Source: Verrucomicrobiota bacterium (lineage in GTDB: Bacteria; Chlamydiota; Chlamydiia; Chlamydiales; Rhabdochlamydiaceae). From it: DNA of 64,000 bases. This document shows, piece by piece, positions 17,774-26,829 of this stretch; position 1 is the stretch's first letter, and each line of letters begins with the position of its first letter. The notes under the pieces were generated by a model. The model did not search any database and was not told the DNA's origin. It saw only the letters and a list, made by a program, of their open reading frames with translations. The position numbers were made by a program, and so were the translations under genes. The DNA is taken from positions 62,001 through 126,000 of the forward strand of contig JAFEGH010000006.1 in NCBI GenBank assembly GCA_018240065.1, read 5' to 3'.

Positions 17774-18901
17774 TCACGGAGTAGGTTTTTTTTGAATTCC
17801 CGTCTCAGGATTCAAAACTCGCAGAATTTCCTTCCCGAGTCCGACGACGCCGGAATTAGAGTTAGCCAGGACGACGACGCCTGTAGAGCTCTCTTTGACG
17901 TAGGCGATAAAGGAAGAAGCTCCGTCGATGGCGCCATTTTTGCTGAAGATCATGACAGAGCCGCCTTTATAGAGAGGGTTATTGTACCAGCCCAGGCATT
18001 GGAAGTTGTTCCCACCCAGAGTAAAGCGGTGTTCCCTGAGCATCGGCAGCAGGCTGTCGATCCCCGTGCCCAGAAGGCCCATGTTGTATGCTAAAAACCG
18101 GCTCATGTCATCGAGATTGGAAGCGAAGGCGCCTCCTCCTCCCAAAGCGGGCAATGTCGAACAGCAGCTCGCCTTGACGAATTTTCCGCGCGGGTCGAAG
18201 AAATCAGGTCTGTTGTCCTCCATCTCCTTGGTGAACCTTATGCGGGTATTGGGCATCCCTAGGGGCTGGCAGAGGTTCTCGATGATGACCTCTTCATAGC
18301 TTTTTCCCGCTACATTGGCCAGGATCAACCCTAAAAAACCAAAACCCACATTGGAATAGACGTCCTTCGTCCCTGGTTTCGAGCGGAGGCTGAGGTGGTT
18401 GAGCCAATTATAAAAGTCGTTCTCTTCATAGTGGTAGGGACGTTTCACACCGCCGGCGTCCCGAGGAAGTCCGGCGGTATGTGTGGCCAGGTTCTCAAGA
18501 GTGATTTCCACGCCGTCGTATTTGGGAACGTGGACCCATTTCGGAACGAATTTTTGCGCCGGGTCTTTCAGGGAAAGCTTGCCTTCCTCAATGAATTTGC
18601 ACAGAACTGTCGAGGTGAGAACTTTGGTCACGGAGCCTAAGTAAAATGTCGTCTTTTCATCGGGAGCTGGGCTGGCGGGCCCTTTGGTATGCCCCGCGGT
18701 ATACACTTCCCGTCTGTAACCTCCCTCGCCGCCGCCATAGATGACCGCAATAGCAACGCCTCCGGCAGGCTGTTTTTTGGAGAATTCCTGCACTGCTGCC
18801 TCAATTCTCTGCTGCGCCGAAAGAGGCTCTGCGGAATGAAGGGAAATTGCCGTGAATGAAAAAGATGTGAGAAAGAGAGCTATCTTGAGTGCGGATTTCA
18901 T
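17774..18901 (-). CDS. Exported serine hydrolase, beta-lactamase class C / PBP-like
   Basis: 375 residues with a signal peptide (KIALFLTSFSFTAISLHSA). The S-x-x-K nucleophile is in FYLGSVTKVLTS, the Y-x-N element is YSNVGFGFLG, and a K-x-G-like element occurs near KNGAIDGASSF. NLATHTAGLPRD is a family landmark. Homologues include AmpC beta-lactamases, D-Ala-D-Ala carboxypeptidases and esterases; sequence alone does not choose among them. AGGAAAG precedes the ATG. Its neighbours are the FMO pair and a multidrug pump in the same direction, so detoxification or cell-wall use are both reasonable. Confidence 0.88.
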   Translation of the reverse strand: MKSALKIALFLTSFSFTAISLHSAEPLSAQQRIEAAVQEFSKKQPAGGVAIAVIYGGGEGGYRREVYTAGHTKGPASPAPDEKTTFYLGSVTKVLTSTVLCKFIEEGKLSLKDPAQKFVPKWVHVPKYDGVEITLENLATHTAGLPRDAGGVKRPYHYEENDFYNWLNHLSLRSKPGTKDVYSNVGFGFLGLILANVAGKSYEEVIIENLCQPLGMPNTRIRFTKEMEDNRPDFFDPRGKFVKASCCSTLPALGGGGAFASNLDDMSRFLAYNMGLLGTGIDSLLPMLREHRFTLGGNNFQCLGWYNNPLYKGGSVMIFSKNGAIDGASSFIAYVKESSTGVVVLANSNSGVVGLGKEILRVLNPETGIQKKPTP

Positions 18902-18961
18902 GATCTTTCCTGTGTTTTAATTGCAAAATAGAAGCTATTCCGGATTTGAGGCAATGGTTTA

Positions 18962-20512
18962 TCAGGGAGCGGCGTTTGTCTCTTGAGTGACAAAAGACCG
19001 GGGCTTTGCAAAGAAGGTGAAAATGAAGGTCAAAAGCACGCCGAGCAGGATCCAGGCCATCAGATAAAAACAGTCGTCCAGAGCAAGCGATGTCGCCTCG
19101 CGTTGCACAAAGTAATCGAGCTGGGCGGTGGCTGTCTCTCCCTCAAGCCCGAGATTTTCGGCGCCTGCGAAGTAGGTCTGGGTTTGTTCGGAACCCGGGG
19201 TGAGGCGGCTTCCAAGTCTTTCATGGAAGAAGACTTGTCTGCGTTGCCACATGACGGCGTAGACCGCGGCGCCAAGCCCGCTGGCAAGTGCGCGCGTCAC
19301 TTGGAAAAGACCGAGGACGTGCAGGTTCTTTTCTTCCGGTAGACTATGAAAGGCGAGCCTGAAGATCGGAGCGAGGAAGAGAGCGAGTCCAAGGCCTGCC
19401 AATAGGCGGGAGAAGACGATCCTCTCCAAATCGATCTCCACATTGAAGATCATCGTGTGAAAGCACGAGATGGCCAGGAAAATGATCGAGAGCGCCAAAA
19501 AAATGCGGTTGTCGATGCGGGCGATCCTTCTATCGATCAAAAACATGGGGAATAGACCTGTAATCGCCATCGTCCCAAGAAGCGCTGCGATCCAGTCGGG
19601 AGTGTAATTCGCCCAAAGCTTGAGCCATAGCGAGAGCAGGATGATCATCCCAAAATAGGCGGAAAATAGCACCGCAAGGTTGAAGAGGGCGAACAGCAGG
19701 ACGGGGTTTTTAAGGAGGTTCAAATAGAGAATTGGATTTGGGTGGTTGAATTCCCAGAAGATAAAAAACAGAAGGGAAGGAATCCCGATTGAAAAGAGGA
19801 CGATGATCAAAGAGGAACGGAACCAGTCCAGCTCCTGTCCAGTGATCACGGCAAAACCTAAGCTGAATATCCCGATGAAATAAACAAGGTACCCGACGCC
19901 GTCGAATGAGGTCGGGCGGATGACCTGTGCATCAAATCCTTTCAAACGGCGGTGGAGGAAAGCAGCGAGGAAGAGAAGAAAAGGAATATTGAAATAGAAA
20001 CACCAGCGCCAGTCCCACTCATAGGCGATCCATCCTCCCCAGCAGGCTCCGATGACTGGACCCACAGTAAAAATCGACAGAGAAATCGAAGTGAACAGCC
20101 CTTTTTTTTCTGTGGGCTGGAGCGAGGAAAACAGGTGGAATCCCAATGCATAGAAGGGGCCGGAGACAAATCCCTGCAGGAAGCGGGAGGCGTTGAAAAA
20201 GGGATAGGTGGGGGCAATCGCGCAGGTCCAGGAAAATAAAGTGAATAGGAGCATCGCGCTCACTAGGAAGCGCGCCGTGCCGATCCGATTGAGCAGAGTC
20301 CTTCCTAACGGCACGCCCAGGGCGTTGCCCAAGGCAAAGAAGGTGACAGTATAGGTCGCGATGTCATTGCTCCCTCCCAGTTCTCCCACAATATAGGGGG
20401 AAGCCATGATGCTAAGCGTATAGTTGAAGATGACCGAGAACAAAACGCAGAAAAAGGCGATGAAAAGGGACGTTGTCGGCGGCTTCTCGAGAATGATAGG
20501 GGGGGACTGCAT
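18962..20512 (-). CDS. emrB: Major facilitator drug:H+ antiporter, EmrB/DHA2 type
   Basis: About 516 residues from the ATG at 20512, one base after the stop of the HlyD-family gene, whose end supplies GGAG. Around 14 hydrophobic segments, with LGNALGVPLGRTLLNRIGTA and FLQGFVSGPFYALGF resembling DHA2 motifs A and C regions. With the membrane-fusion protein and TolC-like lipoprotein encoded just upstream it should form a three-part pump expelling toxic compounds across both membranes. The final TMS at about 485-510 follows a periplasmic loop ending LDYFVQREATSLALDD, usual for EmrB. Confidence 0.88.
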   Translation of the reverse strand: MQSPPIILEKPPTTSLFIAFFCVLFSVIFNYTLSIMASPYIVGELGGSNDIATYTVTFFALGNALGVPLGRTLLNRIGTARFLVSAMLLFTLFSWTCAIAPTYPFFNASRFLQGFVSGPFYALGFHLFSSLQPTEKKGLFTSISLSIFTVGPVIGACWGGWIAYEWDWRWCFYFNIPFLLFLAAFLHRRLKGFDAQVIRPTSFDGVGYLVYFIGIFSLGFAVITGQELDWFRSSLIIVLFSIGIPSLLFFIFWEFNHPNPILYLNLLKNPVLLFALFNLAVLFSAYFGMIILLSLWLKLWANYTPDWIAALLGTMAITGLFPMFLIDRRIARIDNRIFLALSIIFLAISCFHTMIFNVEIDLERIVFSRLLAGLGLALFLAPIFRLAFHSLPEEKNLHVLGLFQVTRALASGLGAAVYAVMWQRRQVFFHERLGSRLTPGSEQTQTYFAGAENLGLEGETATAQLDYFVQREATSLALDDCFYLMAWILLGVLLTFIFTFFAKPRSFVTQETNAAP

Positions 20513-20513
20513 T

Positions 20514-21725
20514 CTACCGCTCCTTGCCCTCAATGATAATAGGAGCGTCTGCAAAATCGGACAGAGAAGGATCAAGGTTTTCCTCGACGATCCGCACGAT
20601 CGCCTTCTCATCGCCTCTTTCTTCCTCTTCGTAAATGGGAGTCTCGTAAGTCGGCGATCCTTCGTTTGTCGTGGGAACTAGCGGACCCTGGACATCGCGC
20701 ACATCAACGATCGCCTCCATGGAGAGACCGATGCGCAAGGGGTGCCGCTCCAGCTCCTGCGGGTCAAGAGAAACTCTGACGGGAACGCGCTGGACGATTT
20801 TGATCCAGTTGCCTGAGAGGTTTTGCGGAGGGAGGAGGGAAAAGGCGTTGCCTGCGGCCCCAGGGAGTCCGGCGATTGTCCCATGAAAGACGGTATCGCT
20901 TCCATAGAGATCTGAGGTGATCCTTACCTTTTGTCCGATCCGCATCTTTTTGAGCTGGGTCTCTTTGTAGTTTGCATTCACCCAGATCTGATCAAGCGGA
21001 ATGACGCTCATGAGTGTTTTCCCTGAATCGACCCACATTCCGACTTGGATCTTTCGTTGCGCGACCAATCCTTCGACAGGGGAATAGATCTGGCAGCGGT
21101 ACAATTGCACCCAGGCTTCGCGCACGCGATCAGCGGCCTCGAGGACGTAGGGGTGCGACTTGATCGAGGTTCCCTGAACCAAGCTCAACGCTTTTTCGTA
21201 AAGGATCTCCGTCATCTGCAAGGCATAGTAACTGGCGCTGAGATAAGCGATGGAATGTTCGAAGTCTTCCAAAGATACGCCTCCTTGCGAGATGACATCT
21301 TTGCGATGTTCGTAGTCCTGGGCAGTCTTGATGTACTCCGCTTTTCTCATTTCGATCTCTGCCCTATAAGCGAAGACCTGATGGAACATCTGGCAGACGT
21401 CCCTGACGACGCGGGCCAGGTTTTCCTTTGACTGGCTGAGGGCAATCTCAGCATCGGTCTTGTCCAGGTCGATGAGCAACTGTCCTTTTTTGACCAGGTA
21501 GGTGTCGTCGGAGTGGATTGCCGTGACAAACCCCGGTCTCAGCGGAGTGATGTAAACCTGGTTGCCCTCGACGTAGGCATCGTCCGTGTATTCGATGTAG
21601 CGCAGAAAAAAGAGCCATACGAAGAAGAATATCGCAGCTAATGCGATGCAGATGACAAGAAACGCCAGGGCTGCCTTTTTCCGTTTTTTTGGCCGCATAT
21701 CAGGAGTGGATGGAGCTGCCGTCAT
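20514..21725 (-). CDS. emrA: HlyD/EmrA-family membrane fusion protein
   Basis: 403 residues. N-terminal anchor (KAALAFLVICIALAAIFFFVWLF shortened here to its core LVICIALAAIFFF), then YTDDAYVEGNQVYITPLRPG, the standard EmrA opening of the biotinyl-lipoyl domain, an alpha-helical hairpin about residues 90-190 and the second half IYSPVEGLVAQRKIQVGMWV. It bridges the inner-membrane antiporter and the outer-membrane channel. Its ATG overlaps the TolC-like stop (ATGA), and GGGAGGAG in the previous gene serves as ribosome site, so translation is probably coupled. Confidence 0.92.
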   Translation of the reverse strand: MTAAPSTPDMRPKKRKKAALAFLVICIALAAIFFFVWLFFLRYIEYTDDAYVEGNQVYITPLRPGFVTAIHSDDTYLVKKGQLLIDLDKTDAEIALSQSKENLARVVRDVCQMFHQVFAYRAEIEMRKAEYIKTAQDYEHRKDVISQGGVSLEDFEHSIAYLSASYYALQMTEILYEKALSLVQGTSIKSHPYVLEAADRVREAWVQLYRCQIYSPVEGLVAQRKIQVGMWVDSGKTLMSVIPLDQIWVNANYKETQLKKMRIGQKVRITSDLYGSDTVFHGTIAGLPGAAGNAFSLLPPQNLSGNWIKIVQRVPVRVSLDPQELERHPLRIGLSMEAIVDVRDVQGPLVPTTNEGSPTYETPIYEEEERGDEKAIVRIVEENLDPSLSDFADAPIIIEGKER

Positions 21726-23197
21726 TCATCTCCTCCCTGAGCTGTCAAGGGGACTCGATATTCTGATTGGTATCCGCCTCCGAGGGCCTTGATCAATTTA
21801 ATCGCCGCCAGATATTGACTGTAGAGAAGAGTGATGTTTTCGAGCTCTTTCAGAATCCACTCTTCCCGAGCGAAGTATTGGGCGAGCAAATTGTCGAGAC
21901 CGCTTTTTTGTCGAAGCTGGGTTAAATTCAAGCGGGCAGCGGCCGCCTCGACGATCATCTCCTGGTCGGTTTTCTGATCGAAGACTGACTGAACGAGAAC
22001 GAGAAGATCGGCGACTTCCTTGGCGCTTCTTAGGAGGCTATTGTTGTACTCATAGACAGCCTCGTCGAACATCGCTTTTTTAGCACGGATGTTGGCGCGG
22101 ATCGCGCCCGCCGTGAAAATTGGCAAGTGGATCGCCGGCTGGAGTCCAGCGGTCTTGCTGTCGCCTTGGAATAGCAGCTTATAGAAGATGCTTTCAAGGC
22201 CCATGAAAGCTCTGAGGTTGATGTTCGGATAGAAATCGGCCTTTGCAGCCCCGACTTCGTGGGCAAGCGCCTCTACCCGCCAGATCTGGGCCATGAGGTC
22301 GGGACGACGCGAGAGAAGGTCTAGTGAGAGGTCATCGGGAAGGGGAAGTTTTTTAATTGTAGGGAGAAGATGGTGATCGATGTCCAGTGCAGAGTCCGGC
22401 CCCCGGCCGAGCAGAATGTTGATCAGGTGCTTGTCCGTCTCCACTTCTTCTTCGATGCTGACGACGAGTTTTTCCGCTTCCAGAAGATACTCCTCCGCAA
22501 GCAACGGTTGGAGCATCGACAATAGCGCTTTCTCCTGGAGCAGGTTTTGCAGATCGTAGATCGACTTGCGCACTTCGTAGAGCTCTTCATAGAGCTTTTT
22601 GCGGACGAGGTTGGTCTTCAAGGCAAAATAGGCCTGTGCGACAGAGGTCGTCGTGATCAGCTCGACATCGGCAGCCACAGCCTCTTGCGCCTTGGCTTCT
22701 CCCAAAGCGGAGTTAAACAGGTGTCTGTTCTTTCCCCAAAAGTCAAATTCGTATTGGAACGAGAGGGTCAGGTCGACGAGATTGGCATTGAGAGGGATGT
22801 CCGGATTGAGCGCCCGATACAGTCCATTTTTACTCAAGTACTCCCATGTTTCGTTGGCATCGAAAAAGATGAGAGGGAAGAGCCGGGAGCGGACGACCTT
22901 GGCTGTCTGCCGGGCCAGCTCCACCCGTCGCTGAATCCCCTGGATCGTCGGGTTCTGCCCGATGGCTTCCGAGATCAGGCTGTTCAGCTCTTCTGAATGG
23001 AAAATTTCCCACCAGTTCTCCTCGGGCCAGTCCCCGAATGCGAAATAGCCGCTGTCCACCCCTTTTTCTGCTGAGGCGTCAACCGACGGGGGAGAAATAA
23101 GATTTTCCGTTTGCTGATCTTTAGGCATAGAAACACATCCTGAAAGTAATAGCAAACTTGCATAAATCCATTTTCTTTCAAAAACCAACAAATTCAT
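21722..23197 (-). CDS. TolC/NodT-like outer-membrane efflux lipoprotein
   Basis: 491 residues. The lipobox LLLLSGC (Cys near residue 21) shows an outer-membrane lipoprotein of the NodT subgroup. Two repeated coiled-coil halves of the outer-membrane efflux family follow: NPTIQGIQRRVELARQTAKV and LSRRPDLMAQIWRVEALAHE with AKADFYPNINLRAFMGLES. It forms the exit duct of the pump encoded downstream (emrA, emrB), with which it overlaps by 4 bp. No strong ribosome site precedes the ATG. Divergent from the M29-like/OvoM operon across 150 bp. Confidence 0.92.
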   Translation of the reverse strand: MNLLVFERKWIYASLLLLSGCVSMPKDQQTENLISPPSVDASAEKGVDSGYFAFGDWPEENWWEIFHSEELNSLISEAIGQNPTIQGIQRRVELARQTAKVVRSRLFPLIFFDANETWEYLSKNGLYRALNPDIPLNANLVDLTLSFQYEFDFWGKNRHLFNSALGEAKAQEAVAADVELITTTSVAQAYFALKTNLVRKKLYEELYEVRKSIYDLQNLLQEKALLSMLQPLLAEEYLLEAEKLVVSIEEEVETDKHLINILLGRGPDSALDIDHHLLPTIKKLPLPDDLSLDLLSRRPDLMAQIWRVEALAHEVGAAKADFYPNINLRAFMGLESIFYKLLFQGDSKTAGLQPAIHLPIFTAGAIRANIRAKKAMFDEAVYEYNNSLLRSAKEVADLLVLVQSVFDQKTDQEMIVEAAAARLNLTQLRQKSGLDNLLAQYFAREEWILKELENITLLYSQYLAAIKLIKALGGGYQSEYRVPLTAQGGDE

Positions 23198-23347
23198 GTC
23201 TTTTAATTATTATAATAGCCAATCTTCTTGTTAATTGATAAACATGAAACAGTCAATATGTTTATAACGCATGCGACATCTTTTGTTTGCCTAAAATCAT
23301 CGATTTCGTGAAAATTTTAAAAAATGTTTTTTAAATCGGTGGGTGCT

Positions 23348-24505
23348 ATGAACAATCAATCTTTTCCTCCTTTTGACCTTAAACGGCTGCTAAAGACGAT
23401 CTTTCAACCTGGAGCCGGGGAAAGAGTCTGTCTTCTTATAGATTTGGACAAACCAGAAGATGCCGTTGATTTTGCCTTCATGAAAAAGGACTCTTATCCA
23501 ATGCAAAAGCTGGCCTTTGAAGTCTTCTACGTTCAGATGAGAAAGGCTGTGATGCAGGAGCTGGACTTCTCGGCCTGCGATCTGTTTGCCTATCAGACAA
23601 CGGGGGGAAGCAACCTGGAGCTGCCGGACTATGCGATCTCCTCAAGCGGAAAGAGAATGGACATGATTCGGGACATTTATATGCAATATGACATTATCCT
23701 GTGTGTCAGCACATACTCGGCGACCGCGCCTCTGACTGCTGCTGCGAAGAAATGGGGATTCCGAGGTGCAACCTTGCATGGACTGAATGAGATCATCCTG
23801 GCATCCGGGCTTGCCGTGGATTACAACGAGGTAAGCCGGCAAGCCGAACAATTGCGGCAGGGGATGACAAAGGCGGACAGCATCGAGATCGACTTTTCTG
23901 TAGGAGCTGAGAATTATAGCCTGCATGTCGAACTGGGAAGAGAAGAAGCGCAGAAAAGCCATGGCCTGTGTCCTGCTGCGCCAGACATTGTCAACCTTCC
24001 GGCGGGCGAGGTCTATTTTGTCCCCGTTGGAGCAAGGGGGGCATTCCCGATCAAATTGGAAGATGGAACCCTCGGAGTCTTTGACGTTGAGCAGGGGCGG
24101 GCTAAGCGGATTCGCCTGATTTGCGGAAATCCTGCTGTCATTGCAGAGTTCAATAAGCGGCTTGAGTCTGATCCTGCAACAGGGATTCTGGGAGAGATCG
24201 GTTTCGGGACGCAGGTCCTCCCATGGTCCGGCTCCGATATCCAAGATGAGAAGATCTTTGGGACATTCCATCTCGCGACCGGCAGAAATGATCATCTCGA
24301 CGGGTCCGTTACCAAAGATCAGTTCCACAACCCGCGCAACGCCACTCATGAGGACATTTTGTTCTCTTCCGCCAAGACGCCGGAAATTCAAGTGAAGCAG
24401 GTGCGCATGAACAGGAATGGCCAAGTCGAAGTGCTGATCGAGAACTATCAGCCCTGCGCATACCTTTTAAATCTGCTCAAAGCCCCGGAACCTGCAGGAG
24501 TATAA
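23348..24505 (+). CDS. M29-like (thermophilic aminopeptidase fold) metallohydrolase
   Basis: About 385 residues from the ATG at 23348 (GGTGGG just upstream; an in-frame ATG at 23324 lacks a site). Landmarks of the AmpS/M29 fold: NLPAGEVYFVP, then GEIGFGTQ and DEKIFGTFHLATG, supplying Glu and His metal ligands. The family includes metallo-aminopeptidases and the ring-cleaving dioxygenase NicX, so function cannot be fixed. The usual M29 C-terminus is altered (SVTKDQFHNPRNATHEDILF in place of the H-I-D-F motif). The stop overlaps the ATG of the next gene (TAATG), so it is coupled to an ovothiol-type methyltransferase and may act on the same small molecule. Confidence 0.75.
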   Translation: MNNQSFPPFDLKRLLKTIFQPGAGERVCLLIDLDKPEDAVDFAFMKKDSYPMQKLAFEVFYVQMRKAVMQELDFSACDLFAYQTTGGSNLELPDYAISSSGKRMDMIRDIYMQYDIILCVSTYSATAPLTAAAKKWGFRGATLHGLNEIILASGLAVDYNEVSRQAEQLRQGMTKADSIEIDFSVGAENYSLHVELGREEAQKSHGLCPAAPDIVNLPAGEVYFVPVGARGAFPIKLEDGTLGVFDVEQGRAKRIRLICGNPAVIAEFNKRLESDPATGILGEIGFGTQVLPWSGSDIQDEKIFGTFHLATGRNDHLDGSVTKDQFHNPRNATHEDILFSSAKTPEIQVKQVRMNRNGQVEVLIENYQPCAYLLNLLKAPEPAGV

Positions 24506-25290
24506 TGCCCATACAGAGAGGAGATCAGGACATCTGTTCGTTCTATGAAACGGATGCAGCATTGGGCCAATATCTGCTGCTTCATTACGGAGACAAAAAC
24601 GACCAGATGCCCTATCCCTTTGGACCTGCGGGCGGAGTGGATTTTCCCGTTCGCTGCGCAAGCGACTGTTTAATTCAGGAAGAGCTGCCTTCCAATCCTA
24701 CAGCTTTGGACTTGGGATGCGCTGTTGGAAGGACGAGCTTTGAGTTGAGCAGATTTTGCCTGCAAGTCACTGGGGTAGACTACTCCTCCGGGTTCATCTC
24801 TGTTGCCAGAGAAATCCAGAATGAAGGCAGCTATCAGTATATGATCAAAGGGGAAGGGATTCTGACAGAGATTCGAACGGCGCACCTTCCAAAAGGTGCC
24901 AGTCCCGATCGCGTTCAGTTTGTCTGTGCCGATGCTGTCGACTTCGCCAAGAGAGGGCAGCGCTTCGATGCGGTGCTGGCCTGCAATCTGATTTGCCGCC
25001 TCCCGGCGCCGCGCACCTTCCTGATGTTATTGAAAGACCTCGTGAACGCTGGAGGTCAGCTCGTATTGACTTCTCCCTATTCCTGGCTTGAGGAATACAC
25101 GCCAAGACCTGAGTGGCTGGGCGGGAATGCAGAGCAGGGAGCTCTAAATATCCTTCAGGAAATCCTGAATCGTGATTTTTCGTTAATGCGGAGCTTCGAC
25201 ATGCCGTTTCTCATTCGGGAGCATCTGCGTAAATATCAGTGGGGCGTGGCCCAGGCCACGATCTGGAAAAGGAAGCCTATTTATATTTGA
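24505..25290 (+). CDS. ovoM: 4-mercaptohistidine N1-methyltransferase-like (OvoA C-terminal type)
   Basis: 261 residues, a class I SAM methyltransferase matching the C-terminal domain of OvoA: FYETDAALGQYLLLHYG, then FPVRCASDCL, SAM site ALDLGCAVGRTSFEL, VTGVDYSSGFISVA, ACNLICRLPAPRTFL, GGQLVLTSPYSWLEEYTP, WLGG and near the end FLIREHLRKYQWGVAQATIW. In OvoA this domain methylates 5-thiohistidine to ovothiol A. Here it stands alone, without the OvoA sulfoxide synthase or the OvoB lyase in the window. It may finish ovothiol made from host or other precursors, or act on a related imidazole thiol. Its last 14 bp overlap the convergent next gene. Confidence 0.88.
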   Translation: MPIQRGDQDICSFYETDAALGQYLLLHYGDKNDQMPYPFGPAGGVDFPVRCASDCLIQEELPSNPTALDLGCAVGRTSFELSRFCLQVTGVDYSSGFISVAREIQNEGSYQYMIKGEGILTEIRTAHLPKGASPDRVQFVCADAVDFAKRGQRFDAVLACNLICRLPAPRTFLMLLKDLVNAGGQLVLTSPYSWLEEYTPRPEWLGGNAEQGALNILQEILNRDFSLMRSFDMPFLIREHLRKYQWGVAQATIWKRKPIYI

Positions 25291-26161
25291 GGTACTGCTT
25301 TGACTTGTCGAGGTCGAAATTTCCTCTTGTGATTTGGATGAAGTCTCCTAGAGAAAATAGCTTTGGCCGGCCATTGACGTTAAAGATGAGCTTCCCTCCC
25401 TTGATCACTTCATTGACTTGAAAATCATTCAGGCGCGCCTGAATGCTGAAGATCGTCTGATCATGGCGTGCCCATCCGAACCCTTTCGGACATGAACCGT
25501 CATCCTGAAAGTTGGCTATGTTTGAAGAAAGAACAAAACAAGGCATGACATAGCTTGCATAGAGCATTCTGGACAGCCCCTGGATCCCGGAAGAGATCCC
25601 CTTGGACTTTAATATCCACTTGTTTTCCGGAGAGTCAAGATGGAATTTTTCGATCAGAGGTTTGGGAGTCATCCGTCCGATGGTATGCCCGCAGTCGATG
25701 AAAAAATACCCCCTCTCACGAACCTCGTCAAACCAAAGGTCGAGCGGTCCTGTGAGAGAGATTCCAGAATCCAGATAAATGAAGTCGGCAAAAAGATCCA
25801 TCGCTTGCTTAATGACAACCGGTTTCCATGAATACCAGCCCCTTGCGATCTTTCCCTGTTTATTCACAGTGAATTTTTTGAACATGTCGGGATTGGTCTG
25901 CTCGACATCATAGACCTGAACGAACGACAGGGAATTCAAGCTGCTGCGCTCCTCAGGGGTTAGCCCCAGATCGTAAACGGCGATCTCGCCCAATTCGGCG
26001 AAATGGTAGCGATGGATCCCTGCGATCAAATTCAGAGTCCATCTGTAATGTTCCGTATCCGTCGCGGTCGCAAAGTTTGCGGGACCCGTGTGCGCCCAAA
26101 CAGATTGTCCGAGTACTACAATGAAAAAGAATGAAAGGATTAGTTTTTTAATTGTTCTCAT
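25277..26161 (-). CDS. Exported glycosyltransferase-like protein (DUF1647-like)
   Basis: 294 residues with a signal peptide (LILSFFFIVVLGQSVWA). The order AVYDLGLTPEERSSLNSL, then RGWYSWKPVVIKQAMDLF and ADFIYLDSGISL resembles GT-A-type proteins of the DUF1647 group, where the last element is the donor/metal-site strand (usually D-x-D-like). Export to the periplasm is unusual for an enzyme needing nucleotide sugars; in an intracellular bacterium it could be secreted onward. The 3' end overlaps the methyltransferase by 14 bp in convergent orientation. Family assignment is tentative. Confidence 0.6.
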   Translation of the reverse strand: MRTIKKLILSFFFIVVLGQSVWAHTGPANFATATDTEHYRWTLNLIAGIHRYHFAELGEIAVYDLGLTPEERSSLNSLSFVQVYDVEQTNPDMFKKFTVNKQGKIARGWYSWKPVVIKQAMDLFADFIYLDSGISLTGPLDLWFDEVRERGYFFIDCGHTIGRMTPKPLIEKFHLDSPENKWILKSKGISSGIQGLSRMLYASYVMPCFVLSSNIANFQDDGSCPKGFGWARHDQTIFSIQARLNDFQVNEVIKGGKLIFNVNGRPKLFSLGDFIQITRGNFDLDKSKQYLKYK

Positions 26162-26247
26162 CTTAATTATTTGTATATATTTTTAAAATTAAATGAGCTA
26201 TTAAAATGTTCGATTTTTTACAAAAACGAAAGAGCCAATTACAAGTT

Positions 26248-26715
26248 TTAGTTCTCTGCTGGGGCGGCGGCTTTCTGTTTCTTCAACTGTTTCTTCCAGT
26301 CTTGGACCTGTTTATTGACCTCGATTAACCTAAAGCTGGCAAAGTACCACCACCCATAAGGCCCCAAAATCAAAAGAAGGCCCATTGCCTCGTAGACATC
26401 GGAAACTTTGAAAATCTCCGCAATCGAGGCAAAGTCTTTGATTCGAAGAACCGGGTAAAGAAGGTAGAACAAGAGGAAGCGGATGCCGTGCTTCCGGTAG
26501 CCGAAAAAATAAAGCAGCGCATAAATGACCAGGGAAAAAGCGGCGAAGAGGACTATTGTTCCCCATCCTTCTTGCGCATCAGACAGATGGGACCATAAAG
26601 TCAGCAGCTCGATCACCAGCATGAATGGAAGGGTGATCAGCCATCTTTTTCTGATTTTTTGATCTCGGTGACCGAACTCATACTTTTGCAATGTCATCGT
26701 CATCTTCTCCGACAT
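26248..26715 (-). CDS. Small multi-pass membrane protein of unknown function
   Basis: 155 residues with three or four hydrophobic segments (WLITLPFMLVIELLTLW, TIVLFAAFSLVIYALLYFF, IRFLLFYLLYPVL, AMGLLLILGPYGWWYFA) and a basic, helical C-terminal tail (KQVQDWKKQLKKQKAAAP). Several ATGs lie within the first seven codons; GGAG is nearest those at codons 5 and 7, so the start could be up to 18 bp later. I do not recognise the family. A dispersed palindrome lies just upstream, between it and the end of the kinase-like gene. Confidence 0.7.
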   Translation of the reverse strand: MSEKMTMTLQKYEFGHRDQKIRKRWLITLPFMLVIELLTLWSHLSDAQEGWGTIVLFAAFSLVIYALLYFFGYRKHGIRFLLFYLLYPVLRIKDFASIAEIFKVSDVYEAMGLLLILGPYGWWYFASFRLIEVNKQVQDWKKQLKKQKAAAPAEN

Positions 26716-26749
26716 GAGAGGGATTCATTTGGAGACAAAAGCATCTATC

Positions 26750-26785
26750 CAAACAGCTTCAAAACGTATGTTTTGAAGCTGTTTG
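26750..26785. repeat. Palindromic element, copy B
   Basis: A perfect 16-bp stem CAAACAGCTTCAAAAC (26750-26765) / GTTTTGAAGCTGTTTG (26770-26785) with a GTAT loop, followed by AGTGTAAA. It lies between two minus-strand genes, 45 bp after the stop-side end of the kinase-like gene. Confidence 0.9.
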
Positions 26786-26829
26786 AGTGTAAACTTAAGC
26801 GTTATTTGTGTACACAGCCCACGCCGGCG

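Noticed and set aside
24505-25290. Ubiquinone/menaquinone methyltransferase (UbiE)
   Set aside because: The SAM motif alone would allow it, but the LHYG start, FPVRC, SWLEEYTP and REHLRKYQW segments are specific to the OvoA C-terminal type.
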